Below the pieces are notes generated by a model. That model was not told the origin of the DNA. It did not search any database and saw only the letters and a list, made by a program, of their open reading frames with translations. From JAXJYR01 sp964593515 (GTDB lineage: Bacteria > Bacillota_I > Bacilli_A > Erysipelotrichales > Erysipelotrichaceae), in the NCBI GenBank assembly GCA_964593515.1, contig CAZQJH010000012.1, positions 1 to 22,100 on the forward strand: DNA of 22,100 bases, given 5' to 3'. Shown here piece by piece: positions 8,883-16,434 of this stretch. A program made the translations under genes and the position numbers. The stretch's first letter is position 1. Every line of letters starts with the position of its first letter.

Positions 8883-9920
8883 CTAGAATGAAGCAGGAAT
8901 ATCATCTAAACCACAATCTTCATTTAATCCAAATAAGATATTCATATTTTGAATTGCTTGACCAGCTGCTCCTTTAACCATATTATCGATTGCACTAACA
9001 ATAATTAATTGTTTATTTCGTTTATCCATATGAATTGAGATATCACAATAATTTGATTGTTTAATATATTTTAAATCCGCAACCCGATTTAATGGTAAAA
9101 TACGAACAAACTTTTCTTTAGCATAAAAATTTTCATAAGCTTGATGAATTGTTTCTAAGTCTAATTCTTGCTTTAAATCAAGATAGATGGTAGAAACAAT
9201 TCCTCGATTAACAGGTAATAAATGTGGCGTAAAAGTTACTTTTACTTCTTGATGAGCTAATTTTTTAATCGTTTGTTCAATTTCTGGTGTATGACGATGT
9301 TCTCCGATTTTATACGGAGCAAACGATTCATTTAAACGTGGATAGTGATTGTTATCACTTAAGCCTTTTCCAGCACCAGTTGCTCCACTTTTACTATCAA
9401 TAATTATATGATTATTAACTAAATTTAATTTAATAGCTGGAGCTAAAGCTAAGGCAATACTAGTAGGATAACATCCTGGATTACCGATTATTTTATGTTT
9501 TTTAATTTCTTCACGAAATAATTCTGGTAAACCATATACTTGTTCTTGATGTAAATCACTTTCGTGATATGTTAATTGATACCAATCTTGATAATCTTGT
9601 TCATCATCTAAGCGAAAATCAGCTCCTAAATCAATAAAATATTTCCCTTGATCATAAACTTTACGAGCAATAGCTTCACTATGACCATGAGGTAAAGAAG
9701 CAAAAACAATTTCACTTTTCGTAATTACTTCATCCATTTCTTCAAATGTTAAATCGATTATTTGATAAAAACTTGGATATAAATCACTAATTTTTTTACC
9801 TAGATAATTTTTAGAATTAATTCCTACAATTTCAACCATTGGATGTTTAAATAAGAGTCTAACTAGTTCAGCTCCAGCATAACCACTAGCTCCGATAATT
9901 CCAACTTTAATTTTATTCAT
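8883..9920 (-). CDS. argC: N-acetyl-gamma-glutamyl-phosphate reductase
   Basis: NADPH-dependent reduction of N-acetylglutamyl phosphate to the semialdehyde, third step of arginine synthesis. It has 345 residues. The Rossmann start GIIGASGYAGAELVRLL (7-23) and the active-site GNPGCYPTS with Cys150 are present; HRHTPEIEQ lies in the catalytic domain. The start overlaps the end of argH by eight bases (9913-9920), with AGGTGA inside argH as RBS, so the pair is translationally coupled. argJ follows after nine bases. Confidence 0.96.
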   Translation of the reverse strand: MNKIKVGIIGASGYAGAELVRLLFKHPMVEIVGINSKNYLGKKISDLYPSFYQIIDLTFEEMDEVITKSEIVFASLPHGHSEAIARKVYDQGKYFIDLGADFRLDDEQDYQDWYQLTYHESDLHQEQVYGLPELFREEIKKHKIIGNPGCYPTSIALALAPAIKLNLVNNHIIIDSKSGATGAGKGLSDNNHYPRLNESFAPYKIGEHRHTPEIEQTIKKLAHQEVKVTFTPHLLPVNRGIVSTIYLDLKQELDLETIHQAYENFYAKEKFVRILPLNRVADLKYIKQSNYCDISIHMDKRNKQLIIVSAIDNMVKGAAGQAIQNMNILFGLNEDCGLDDIPASF

Positions 9921-11295
9921 TTAAATCACCTAACTTTTCTTTAACTAATAATATGTGTTTACTTACAACTTCTTTATTAGGACCGCCAATAACTTTTCGC
10001 ATTTCTACACATGTTTCTAAAGCAATAGCTTCAAAAATATCTTCATCAAATAAATTAGAAAAGTTTTGATATTGTTCTAAACTTAAAGTTTCTAAGGTTA
10101 AATCATTGTCTTGACAATATGCTACAATTTTTCCAATGATACGATATGCATCACGAAATGGCATTCCTTTTTTAGTTAGATAATCAGCACAATCCGTAGC
10201 ATTAATAAATCCTTTAGCACTAGCTTTACGCATATTATCTTTTAATACACTCATTGTTTCAATCATAGGAGTTAAGGTTGTAAGACATAAATGTACGGTA
10301 TCTATAGCATCAAATGTTGCTTCTTTATCTTCTTGCATATCTTTATTATAAGCTAGTGGTAAGTTTTTCATCATCGTAAGTAAAGTATTTAAATCCCCAT
10401 ATACTCTTCCACATTTACCTCTAATTAATTCACAAATATCAGGATTTTTCTTTTGTGGCATAATACTACTTCCTGTTGCAAACGCATCATCTAATTCAAT
10501 AAATTTATATTCCCATGAACTCCATAAAATGATTTCTTCACTAAAACGTGATAAATGCATCATTAACATTGATAAATTACTACATAATTCAATACAAAAA
10601 TCACGATCACTAACTCCATCTAAAGAATTCATACTAACTTGTTCAAAGTTTAATAAACGACAAGTATATTCACGATCAATTGGATAAGTAGTCGTAGCTA
10701 AAGCTCCACTTCCTAAAGGTAAAATTTTAATACGTTTTATTCCTTCACTTAATCTTTCAATATCACGTAATAACATTTCAACATAAGCCATTAAATGATG
10801 GGCAAAAGTAATAGGTTGCGCGCGTTGTAAATGTGTATATCCAGGCATAATTGTTTCTAAGTTTTCATTAGCTTTATTTAATAAAACCTCAATTAATGCT
10901 TTAATTTCATCAATTATCTTATTACATTCATCTAAACAATACATTCTAGTATCTAAAGCTACTTGATCATTACGTGAACGAGCGGTATGTAATCTTTTCC
11001 CTGCATCACCAATTCGTTTCGTTAATTCACTTTCCATAAACATATGAATATCTTCCGCATTAGGATCAATTTCTAAAATACCTTGTTCTATATCAGCTTT
11101 AATCGTTTGTAATCCAGTCACAATCTTATCTTTATCTTCTTCACTAATAATATTTTGTTTAGCTAACATAGTAGCATGGGCAATACTCCCTTTAATATCA
11201 TGAGCATACATTCGATAATCAACACTAATACTTGAATTAAAATCATTTACTCTAACATCTTGTGCTTTATTAAAGCGCGCATCCCAAAAGTTCAT
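9913..11295 (-). CDS. argH: Argininosuccinate lyase
   Basis: Splits argininosuccinate into arginine and fumarate, the final step. It has 460 residues of the aspartase/fumarase superfamily, complete. Motifs are HTARSRNDQ (103-111), GYTHLQRAQP (152-161) with the catalytic His, and the signature GSSIMPQKKNPD (275-286) with the catalytic serine loop. It starts three bases after the argG stop, and its RBS (AAAGGAGA) lies within the last argG codons, so argG and argH are tightly coupled. Its C-terminal codons overlap the argC start. Confidence 0.97.
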   Translation of the reverse strand: MNFWDARFNKAQDVRVNDFNSSISVDYRMYAHDIKGSIAHATMLAKQNIISEEDKDKIVTGLQTIKADIEQGILEIDPNAEDIHMFMESELTKRIGDAGKRLHTARSRNDQVALDTRMYCLDECNKIIDEIKALIEVLLNKANENLETIMPGYTHLQRAQPITFAHHLMAYVEMLLRDIERLSEGIKRIKILPLGSGALATTTYPIDREYTCRLLNFEQVSMNSLDGVSDRDFCIELCSNLSMLMMHLSRFSEEIILWSSWEYKFIELDDAFATGSSIMPQKKNPDICELIRGKCGRVYGDLNTLLTMMKNLPLAYNKDMQEDKEATFDAIDTVHLCLTTLTPMIETMSVLKDNMRKASAKGFINATDCADYLTKKGMPFRDAYRIIGKIVAYCQDNDLTLETLSLEQYQNFSNLFDEDIFEAIALETCVEMRKVIGGPNKEVVSKHILLVKEKLGDLNE

Positions 11296-11298
11296 AAT

Positions 11299-12525
11299 TT
11301 ATTCTCCTTTATCCCATTTAGCTTTTTGCATAGCATGTACTTTTACTGGTAATCCAAATAAGTTAATGAATCCAGCTGAATCATTTTGATCATAAGAATC
11401 ATCTTCACCAAAACTAGCAATTTGTTCTGAATATAATGTATAAGGACTAGTAATTGATACTGGTATAATATTTCCTTTATATAGTTTTAAAGTTACTTCA
11501 CCGCTAACATTTTCACTAGTTTTATCAACAAAAGCACTTAATGCTTCTCTTAATGGTGTAAACCATTGTCCGTTATAAATAATTTCACCAAATTTAACGG
11601 CCACATGTTGTTTAAAGTGCATTGTTTCTTTATCGAGAGTAATCGTTTCTAATAAAGAGTGAGCTTTGTATAAAATTGTTCCTCCTGGTGTTTCATAAAC
11701 TCCACGTGATTTCATTCCTACTAAACGATTTTCAACCATGTCAATGATTCCAATTCCATTAGCTCCCCCAATTTCATTTAATTTCACAACCATATCTTGA
11801 CCATTTAAGTCTTCCCCATTTAATTTAGTCGGAATTCCTTTTTCAAAAGTTAAAGTTATAGTTGTTGGTGTATCACTAGCTTTCATTGGAGTAACACCTA
11901 ATTCAAGAATTTCATCATATTTAGGTTCGTTAGCTGGATTTTCTAAATCTAAACCTTCATGTGATAAATGCCATAAGTTTTTATCTTTTGAATAAGAAGT
12001 TTCACGAGTGAATTTTAAAGGGATATTATGAGCAGCAGCATAATCAATTTCTTCATCTCTTGATTTAATATCCCATACACGCCATGGGGCAATAATCTTC
12101 ATATTTGGTGCAAAGGCTTTAATTCCTAATTCAAAACGAACTTGATCATTTCCTTTACCAGTACATCCATGACAAATGGCATCAGCATTTTCTTTTAAGG
12201 CAATATTTACTAATTCTTTCGCAATTAATGGACGAGCAAAAGCTGTACCTAATAAATAAACATCTTCATATACTGCATTTGCTTTTAAACAAGGATATAC
12301 ATAATCTTCAATAAATTCATTTTTTAAATCTAAGATATATAATTTACTAGCTCCTGTTTTTAACGCTTTTTCTTCTAAACCATCTAATTCAGTTCCTTGT
12401 CCAACATCAGCACATACGGCAATTACTTCACAATTATTATAATTGTCTTTTAACCATGGAATAATAATTGATGTGTCTAATCCTCCTGAATAAGCTAATA
12501 CTACTTTCTTGATTTCTGCACTCAT
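11299..12525 (-). CDS. argG: Argininosuccinate synthase
   Basis: ATP-dependent joining of citrulline and aspartate to argininosuccinate. It has 408 residues. The N-type ATP pyrophosphatase loop AYSGGLDTS is at 11-19, ICHGCTGKGNDQVRFE binds substrate in the middle, and MKSRGVYETPGG follows near residue 270. It is the first gene of the arg operon, directly after the T-box terminator, with a modest GGTAGGG RBS six to seven bases before ATG. Placing the last two pathway enzymes first in the transcript means they are made before argC-argF. Confidence 0.97.
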   Translation of the reverse strand: MSAEIKKVVLAYSGGLDTSIIIPWLKDNYNNCEVIAVCADVGQGTELDGLEEKALKTGASKLYILDLKNEFIEDYVYPCLKANAVYEDVYLLGTAFARPLIAKELVNIALKENADAICHGCTGKGNDQVRFELGIKAFAPNMKIIAPWRVWDIKSRDEEIDYAAAHNIPLKFTRETSYSKDKNLWHLSHEGLDLENPANEPKYDEILELGVTPMKASDTPTTITLTFEKGIPTKLNGEDLNGQDMVVKLNEIGGANGIGIIDMVENRLVGMKSRGVYETPGGTILYKAHSLLETITLDKETMHFKQHVAVKFGEIIYNGQWFTPLREALSAFVDKTSENVSGEVTLKLYKGNIIPVSITSPYTLYSEQIASFGEDDSYDQNDSAGFINLFGLPVKVHAMQKAKWDKGE

Positions 12526-12560
12526 ATATAACCCTACCTTTCTATTTTATTGCTTAAATG

Positions 12561-12783
12561 AAAAAAGCCTCTGGTTTTCCAGAGGCGCATAAGCACGGTA
12601 CCACTCTAGTTATTGAAGTTTAATATGACTTCAACCCTTTTTCATAACGCTGAAATCGCGTCCTATGCTACTTATTTCACATAAGCTTTCCCAAGTGCGT
12701 TTCATTTCATTAATCCACCAGGCTTCCACCATCCCTGTTCGCTATTGTTTCTTTAATGAAATTACTCTCTTGTTCATCAATGT
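12561..12783 (-). promoter_or_regulatory. T-box leader, Arg-responsive, upstream of argG
   Basis: The T-box core is UGGUACCGUG (12594-12603). The terminator is canonical: GCCTCTGG/CCAGAGGC arms (12567-12574 and 12579-12586) and six U (12561-12566). AGAG just before the T-box can pair with the CUCU of the terminator arm to form the antiterminator. Stem I has a CAAG/CUUG basal helix and a long AUUUCAUUAA/UUAAUGAAAU upper helix. Its specifier loop reads AGUA on the 5' side and GAAACGCA on the 3' side. CGC (12697-12699) directly before the conserved purine is an Arg codon. The loop is one base longer than in the pheS leader, so a one-base register error (ACG) is possible, but Arg fits the operon. 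Confidence 0.93.
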
Positions 12784-12789
12784 AGTTTC

Positions 12790-12818
12790 ATTTTAAACCC
12801 GAATGAAAAGTTTGTCAA
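12790..12818 (-). promoter_or_regulatory. Sigma-A-type promoter of the arginine operon
   Basis: On the minus strand a perfect TTGACA (12813-12818) and TAAAAT (12790-12795) are 17 bases apart. The start site would be near 12783, at the 5' end of the T-box leader. The tandem palindromes at 12828-12860 lie immediately upstream. Confidence 0.9.
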
Positions 12819-12827
12819 TTATTTTCT

Positions 12828-12860
12828 GTAAATATTTTACTAAATATGTAAATTATTTAC
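12828..12860. promoter_or_regulatory. Tandem palindromes, candidate operator upstream of argG
   Basis: Two 13-bp perfect inverted repeats, GTAAA-TAT-TTTAC (12828-12840) and GTAAA-TTA-TTTAC (12848-12860), have centres exactly 20 bp apart, about two helical turns. They lie between the ltaE terminator and the argG -35, so they are neither coding nor part of a terminator. The half-site and odd centre do not match a standard ARG box (TGAAT...ATTCA), so the regulator is unknown. Confidence 0.5.
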
Positions 12861-12882
12861 TGTAAGTAATGTAAAAGAAATG

Positions 12883-12909
12883 AAAAAAGTAGAAGATTAC
12901 CTTCTACTT
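12883..12909 (-). terminator. Intrinsic terminator after ltaE
   Basis: Perfect 9-bp arms (AAGTAGAAG at 12887-12895 and CTTCTACTT at 12901-12909) with a 5-base loop end in six U on the minus strand. The stem includes the ltaE stop codon. It separates ltaE from the arginine operon. Confidence 0.9.
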
Positions 12910-13932
12910 CATTAATTGTTCAAGTTTATTGATTAAAATATCGACATTAGCTTCTTTAGTAGCCCAAGAAGTTACAAAGCGATATACACATGTGTTTTCA
13001 TCAATTTCTTCCCATACTTGGAAAATAAAGTCTTTAGCTAATTCATTAGCTAAATCTTTCTTTAATACAGGGAATACTTGATTAGTTGGACTTTCTAATA
13101 GTAATGGAATATTCATTGCTTTAAAAGCATTTTGTAATTTATTAGCCATTGCATTAGCATGTTTAGCTACTTCAAAGTAAGTATTATTAGTGAATAAACA
13201 ATCAAATTGAGTACCTAATAACCAACCCTTAGCTAACATTCCTCCATGTTGCTTAATTGAATAACGGAAATTACGTTTAAGCGTCTCATTCATAATTACC
13301 ACTGCTTCCCCCATTAGAGCACCATTTTTAGTACCTCCAATATAGAAAACATCACATAAGTTTGGTAAATCACTTAATTTAAGATCATTTCCTTCAGCAC
13401 ATAAAGCTACAGCTAATCTAGCTCCATCTAAGAATAAGTATAATCCTAATTCATCACATACATCTTTAATTGCTTTTAATTCTGCATAAGAATAAATACT
13501 TCCAAGTTCGCTAGCATTTGATAAATAAACCATAGCTGGTTTTACCATATGTTCATCACTATGTAAGTTATAAGCTTTATAGATATCTTGTGGTAAGATT
13601 TTACCATTTACACTTGGCGTTACTACTACTTTATGTCCATTAGCTTCAATTGCTCCTGTTTCGTGAACATTAATATGTCCACTTTCACATGCAATAACAG
13701 CTTCATATGGTTTTAATGCGTGATCAATTACGGTAGCATTAGTTTGAGTACCACCTACTAAGAAATGAATATCACATGTATCACATTCTAAAACTGCTTT
13801 AATTTTTTCTTTAGCTTGTCCACAAATATCATCCATACCATAACCACTATTTTGTTTTAAGTTATTAGTAGTTAAAGCTTCAATAATTTGTGGAATTGCT
13901 CCTTCACTATAATCATTAGCAAATGAAATCAT
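12904..13932 (-). CDS. ltaE: Low-specificity L-threonine aldolase
   Basis: PLP-dependent cleavage of threonine (or allo-threonine) to glycine and acetaldehyde. It has 342 residues, usual for the family. SFANDYSEGAIPQIIEAL starts the protein, FLDGARLAVAL (167-177) carries the conserved Asp-Gly-Ala-Arg, and YIGGTKNGALMGEAVV holds the PLP lysine at residue 202. AGGAGG lies five bases before ATG. The RBS begins almost directly after a terminator, with no room for a full promoter. Expression therefore depends on read-through from the butyrate operon or a promoter inside the CoA-transferase gene. The symbol reflects the family; close paralogues acting on other beta-hydroxy amino acids cannot be excluded. 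Confidence 0.9.
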   Translation of the reverse strand: MISFANDYSEGAIPQIIEALTTNNLKQNSGYGMDDICGQAKEKIKAVLECDTCDIHFLVGGTQTNATVIDHALKPYEAVIACESGHINVHETGAIEANGHKVVVTPSVNGKILPQDIYKAYNLHSDEHMVKPAMVYLSNASELGSIYSYAELKAIKDVCDELGLYLFLDGARLAVALCAEGNDLKLSDLPNLCDVFYIGGTKNGALMGEAVVIMNETLKRNFRYSIKQHGGMLAKGWLLGTQFDCLFTNNTYFEVAKHANAMANKLQNAFKAMNIPLLLESPTNQVFPVLKKDLANELAKDFIFQVWEEIDENTCVYRFVTSWATKEANVDILINKLEQLMK

Positions 13933-13942
13933 ATTTCCTCCT

Positions 13943-13977
13943 AAAAAATTAATGCTACTTCCTAAGAAGTAGCATTA
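13943..13977 (-). terminator. Terminator after the CoA-transferase gene
   Basis: Arms of 10-11 bp (AATGCTACTT at 13951-13960 and AAGTAGCATT at 13967-13976) flank a 6-base loop. On the minus strand they are followed by AA and six U (13943-13948). The ltaE RBS begins right after the U-run, so some read-through is likely if ltaE has no promoter of its own. Confidence 0.82.
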
Positions 13978-13983
13978 TTAACT

Positions 13984-15528
13984 TTATTTTAAGCCCATTA
14001 ATTCATCTTTGAAAATACGAGCATCCATTACTTTTAAATCATCAGCAATAGCTGGTTTAAATTCCATTTGTGCTAATACATCTTTTTCTAAATCAACTCC
14101 TGGAGCAATTTCAGTTAATGTAAGAACTCCATTAATTAATTCAAAGACAGCACGTTCAGTAATGTATAATACTTTTTGACCAGTTTCAGTTGCATATTCA
14201 GCAGCAAATGTAACTTGTTCAACATCGTATTTGAATTTTTTAACTTTACCTTCTTGAAGAATATTTAATTTTCCATCTTTAATTTCAACTTTTAACCCAC
14301 CGGCTGTAAATGTACCACAGTAAACAACAACTGGTGTATTTTGTGTAATGTTGATGAATCCTCCACATCCAGCAATTTTAGGTCCAAAACGTGATACGTT
14401 AATGTTTCCAAAACGGTCACATTCAGCTAATCCTAAGAATGCTTGGTCTAATCCACCACCATCATAGAAATCAAATTGGTAAGGTTGGTCAATAATAGCA
14501 TCAGGGTTTGTACAAGTACCAAATGCTGTACCAGCCATTGGTACTCCTCCAATTCCTCCAGCTTCAACCGTTAATTTTAATCCTGGTAAACCTTCTTCGT
14601 TTGCAACATTAGCAATACCTTCAGGCATTCCAATTCCTAAGTTAATTACCGCTTGAGGGTCTAAATCTAAAGCCGCACGACGACAAATAACTTTACGTTC
14701 ATTTAAACTCATTGGTGGAATTGAATCTACTGGCACTTTAACTTCACCTGATAAAGCAGGGTTATAGTGTTCAGCATAAGTTTGCCAATGGTTTTCTGGA
14801 CGTGATACCACAATTCCATCAACATAAATTCCTGGAATTTTAACTTTACGTGGATCTAAAGTACCATTTTTCACAACTTTTTCAACTTGTAATAAAACAA
14901 TACCTCCAGAATTTTTAGCTGCTTGAGCAATTGATAAAGAGTCTAAAGTAGCGGCTTCTTTATCCATTGTTGCATTTCCATCTTCATCACAATAAGTAGC
15001 ACGAATTAAAGCAACATTTACAGGGAATGATTTATATAATAACCATTCTTCTCCTTCAACTTCAACTAATTTTACTAAATCTTCTTTTGAACATTCATTC
15101 ATTTTTGCACCTTCTAAACGAGGGTCTACGAATGTTTTTAATCCAACTTTAGTAAATGTACCTGGACGATGTCCAGCAATATCTCTAAACATTAAAGAAA
15201 TTGTTCCAAGTGGTAAGTTATATCCTTCTACTTTATTTTCGAAAACTAATTTTTGTAATTTAGGAATTAATCCCCAGTGACCACCAACAATTCTTTTTAA
15301 TAATCCTTCATGTCCTAATTTATTTAATCCTAAGCGATCAGTTCCATCACCAATTCCAGCTGAGAACATGATTGTTAAGTTGTTAGGATGTCCAGTTTTT
15401 AAGAATGATTCTTCAATTCCAACTGAAAACTCTTGAGGATGTCCTGAACCGATAAAACCACCAATTCCACATGTTGCACCATCTGGAATCATAGCTACCG
15501 CTTGTTCTAAACTAATAATCTTACTCAT
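13984..15528 (-). CDS. Acyl-CoA:acetate CoA-transferase, propionate-CoA-transferase type
   Basis: Family I CoA-transferase of 514 residues with the alpha-like and beta-like halves fused in one chain, as in Clostridium propionicum Pct and E. coli YdiF. The N-terminal half has GATCGIGGFIGSGHP (17-31). The C-terminal half has NLGIGMPEGIANVANEEG (296-313) and the catalytic glutamate in VEAGGIGGVP (Glu322), which forms the gamma-glutamyl-CoA thioester. As the gene after crt in the butyrate operon, it most likely moves CoA from butyryl-CoA to acetate and releases butyrate. Other acyl-CoA donors are common in this family, so exact specificity is open. No ptb-buk pair is in the window. The RBS is a strong AAGGAGG. 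Confidence 0.88.
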   Translation of the reverse strand: MSKIISLEQAVAMIPDGATCGIGGFIGSGHPQEFSVGIEESFLKTGHPNNLTIMFSAGIGDGTDRLGLNKLGHEGLLKRIVGGHWGLIPKLQKLVFENKVEGYNLPLGTISLMFRDIAGHRPGTFTKVGLKTFVDPRLEGAKMNECSKEDLVKLVEVEGEEWLLYKSFPVNVALIRATYCDEDGNATMDKEAATLDSLSIAQAAKNSGGIVLLQVEKVVKNGTLDPRKVKIPGIYVDGIVVSRPENHWQTYAEHYNPALSGEVKVPVDSIPPMSLNERKVICRRAALDLDPQAVINLGIGMPEGIANVANEEGLPGLKLTVEAGGIGGVPMAGTAFGTCTNPDAIIDQPYQFDFYDGGGLDQAFLGLAECDRFGNINVSRFGPKIAGCGGFINITQNTPVVVYCGTFTAGGLKVEIKDGKLNILQEGKVKKFKYDVEQVTFAAEYATETGQKVLYITERAVFELINGVLTLTEIAPGVDLEKDVLAQMEFKPAIADDLKVMDARIFKDELMGLK

Positions 15529-15561
15529 AACTTTCCTCCTTCTTAGTACTAGTATGTGAAA

Positions 15562-16341
15562 TTATTTGTTTGAGAATTTTTTATCTTTCACTTTTTCTAA
15601 GAAGCAAGTCATTCCATAAGTTTGGTCTTCACTAGCAAAACAGTTAGCGAATTGGTCTACTTCGATAGCAATACCTTCATCGATAGATACTTGTAATCCA
15701 TCATTAATAGCTTTTTTAGAGTTAGCTACAGCGATAGGTGCATTTTTCGCAATTCCACTAGCCATTTTCATAGCAGCACCCATTAATTCTTCTGCAGGTA
15801 CTACTGAGTTAACTAAACCGATTTGAGCAGCACGATCAGCTTTAATGTTTCTAGCAGTATAAATCATTTCTTTAGCAATTCCAGCTCCTACTAAACGAGC
15901 TAAACGTTGAGTTCCTCCAAATCCTGGAGTAATTCCTAAACCAACTTCTGGTTGTCCAAATACAGCATTTTCGCTAGCTAAACGGATGTCACAGCTCATA
16001 GCTAATTCACATCCTCCACCTAAAGCAAAACCATTAACAGCAGCAATTACTGGACATTTGAAAGTTTCGATTTTACGGAATACATCGTTTCCAAATTTTC
16101 CATAAGTAGCAGCTTCTTCAACTGTTTTATCTTTCATTTCCGCAATATCAGCACCAGCAACAAATGATTTTTCTCCAGCTCCAGTAATAATTAAAGCATA
16201 AATATCATTGTTTGCAGCTACTTCATCTAAAGCAGCATTTAATTCAGTTAAAACTTGTGTACTTAAAGCATTTAAAGCTTTTGGACGGTTAATAGTAATA
16301 GTAGCTACATTACCTTCATAGTTAATTAAAATTGTTTCCAT
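15562..16341 (-). CDS. crt: 3-hydroxybutyryl-CoA dehydratase (crotonase)
   Basis: Dehydrates 3-hydroxybutyryl-CoA to crotonyl-CoA. It has 259 residues, standard for bacterial crotonase. The oxyanion-hole segment KSFVAGADIAEM (58-69) and both catalytic glutamates are present: Glu112 in GGGCELAMSCDIR and Glu132 in FGQPEVGLGITPG. ATG at 16341 (METIL) is preferred. An in-frame TTG two codons upstream would sit only four bases from the AAAGGA, and the ATG spacing of ten is acceptable. The gene is 93 bases from hbd, far more than other gaps in the operon, and that gap holds a terminator-like hairpin. The CoA-transferase gene follows after 33 bases. Confidence 0.95.
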   Translation of the reverse strand: METILINYEGNVATITINRPKALNALSTQVLTELNAALDEVAANNDIYALIITGAGEKSFVAGADIAEMKDKTVEEAATYGKFGNDVFRKIETFKCPVIAAVNGFALGGGCELAMSCDIRLASENAVFGQPEVGLGITPGFGGTQRLARLVGAGIAKEMIYTARNIKADRAAQIGLVNSVVPAEELMGAAMKMASGIAKNAPIAVANSKKAINDGLQVSIDEGIAIEVDQFANCFASEDQTYGMTCFLEKVKDKKFSNK

Positions 16342-16364
16342 ATTCAATATTTCCTTTCTTTTTT

Positions 16365-16418
16365 AAAAAAAGTGAATCATAAGCAACGCTTATTGAACGC
16401 TAGCTATACGATTCACTT
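16365..16418 (-). terminator. Internal terminator-like branched hairpin between hbd and crt
   Basis: Perfect 9-bp outer arms (AAGTGAATC at 16370-16378 and GATTCACTT at 16410-16418) enclose a second perfect hairpin (ATAAGC/GCTTAT, 16379-16384 and 16388-16393) plus 16 further bases. On the minus strand the outer stem runs straight into a U tract (16365-16371). It looks like an intrinsic terminator or a processing/stabilising element inside the butyrate operon. No clear promoter is seen behind it for crt. Confidence 0.72.
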
Positions 16419-16434
16419 AATAATAAACTAAATG

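Noticed and set aside
12820..12834. CodY-like box upstream of the argG -35
   Set aside because: It matches 12 of 15 positions of AATTTTCWGAAAATT, but in such AT-rich DNA this is weak. The sequence is better explained as part of the tandem GTAAA palindromes.
12828..12860. Classical ARG boxes for ArgR/AhrC
   Set aside because: Half-sites are TGTAAA, not TGAAT, and the palindromes have an odd centre. Kept only as an unidentified operator.
16342..16347. TTG start for crt two codons upstream
   Set aside because: It is only four bases from the RBS. ATG 16341 matches family start and length.
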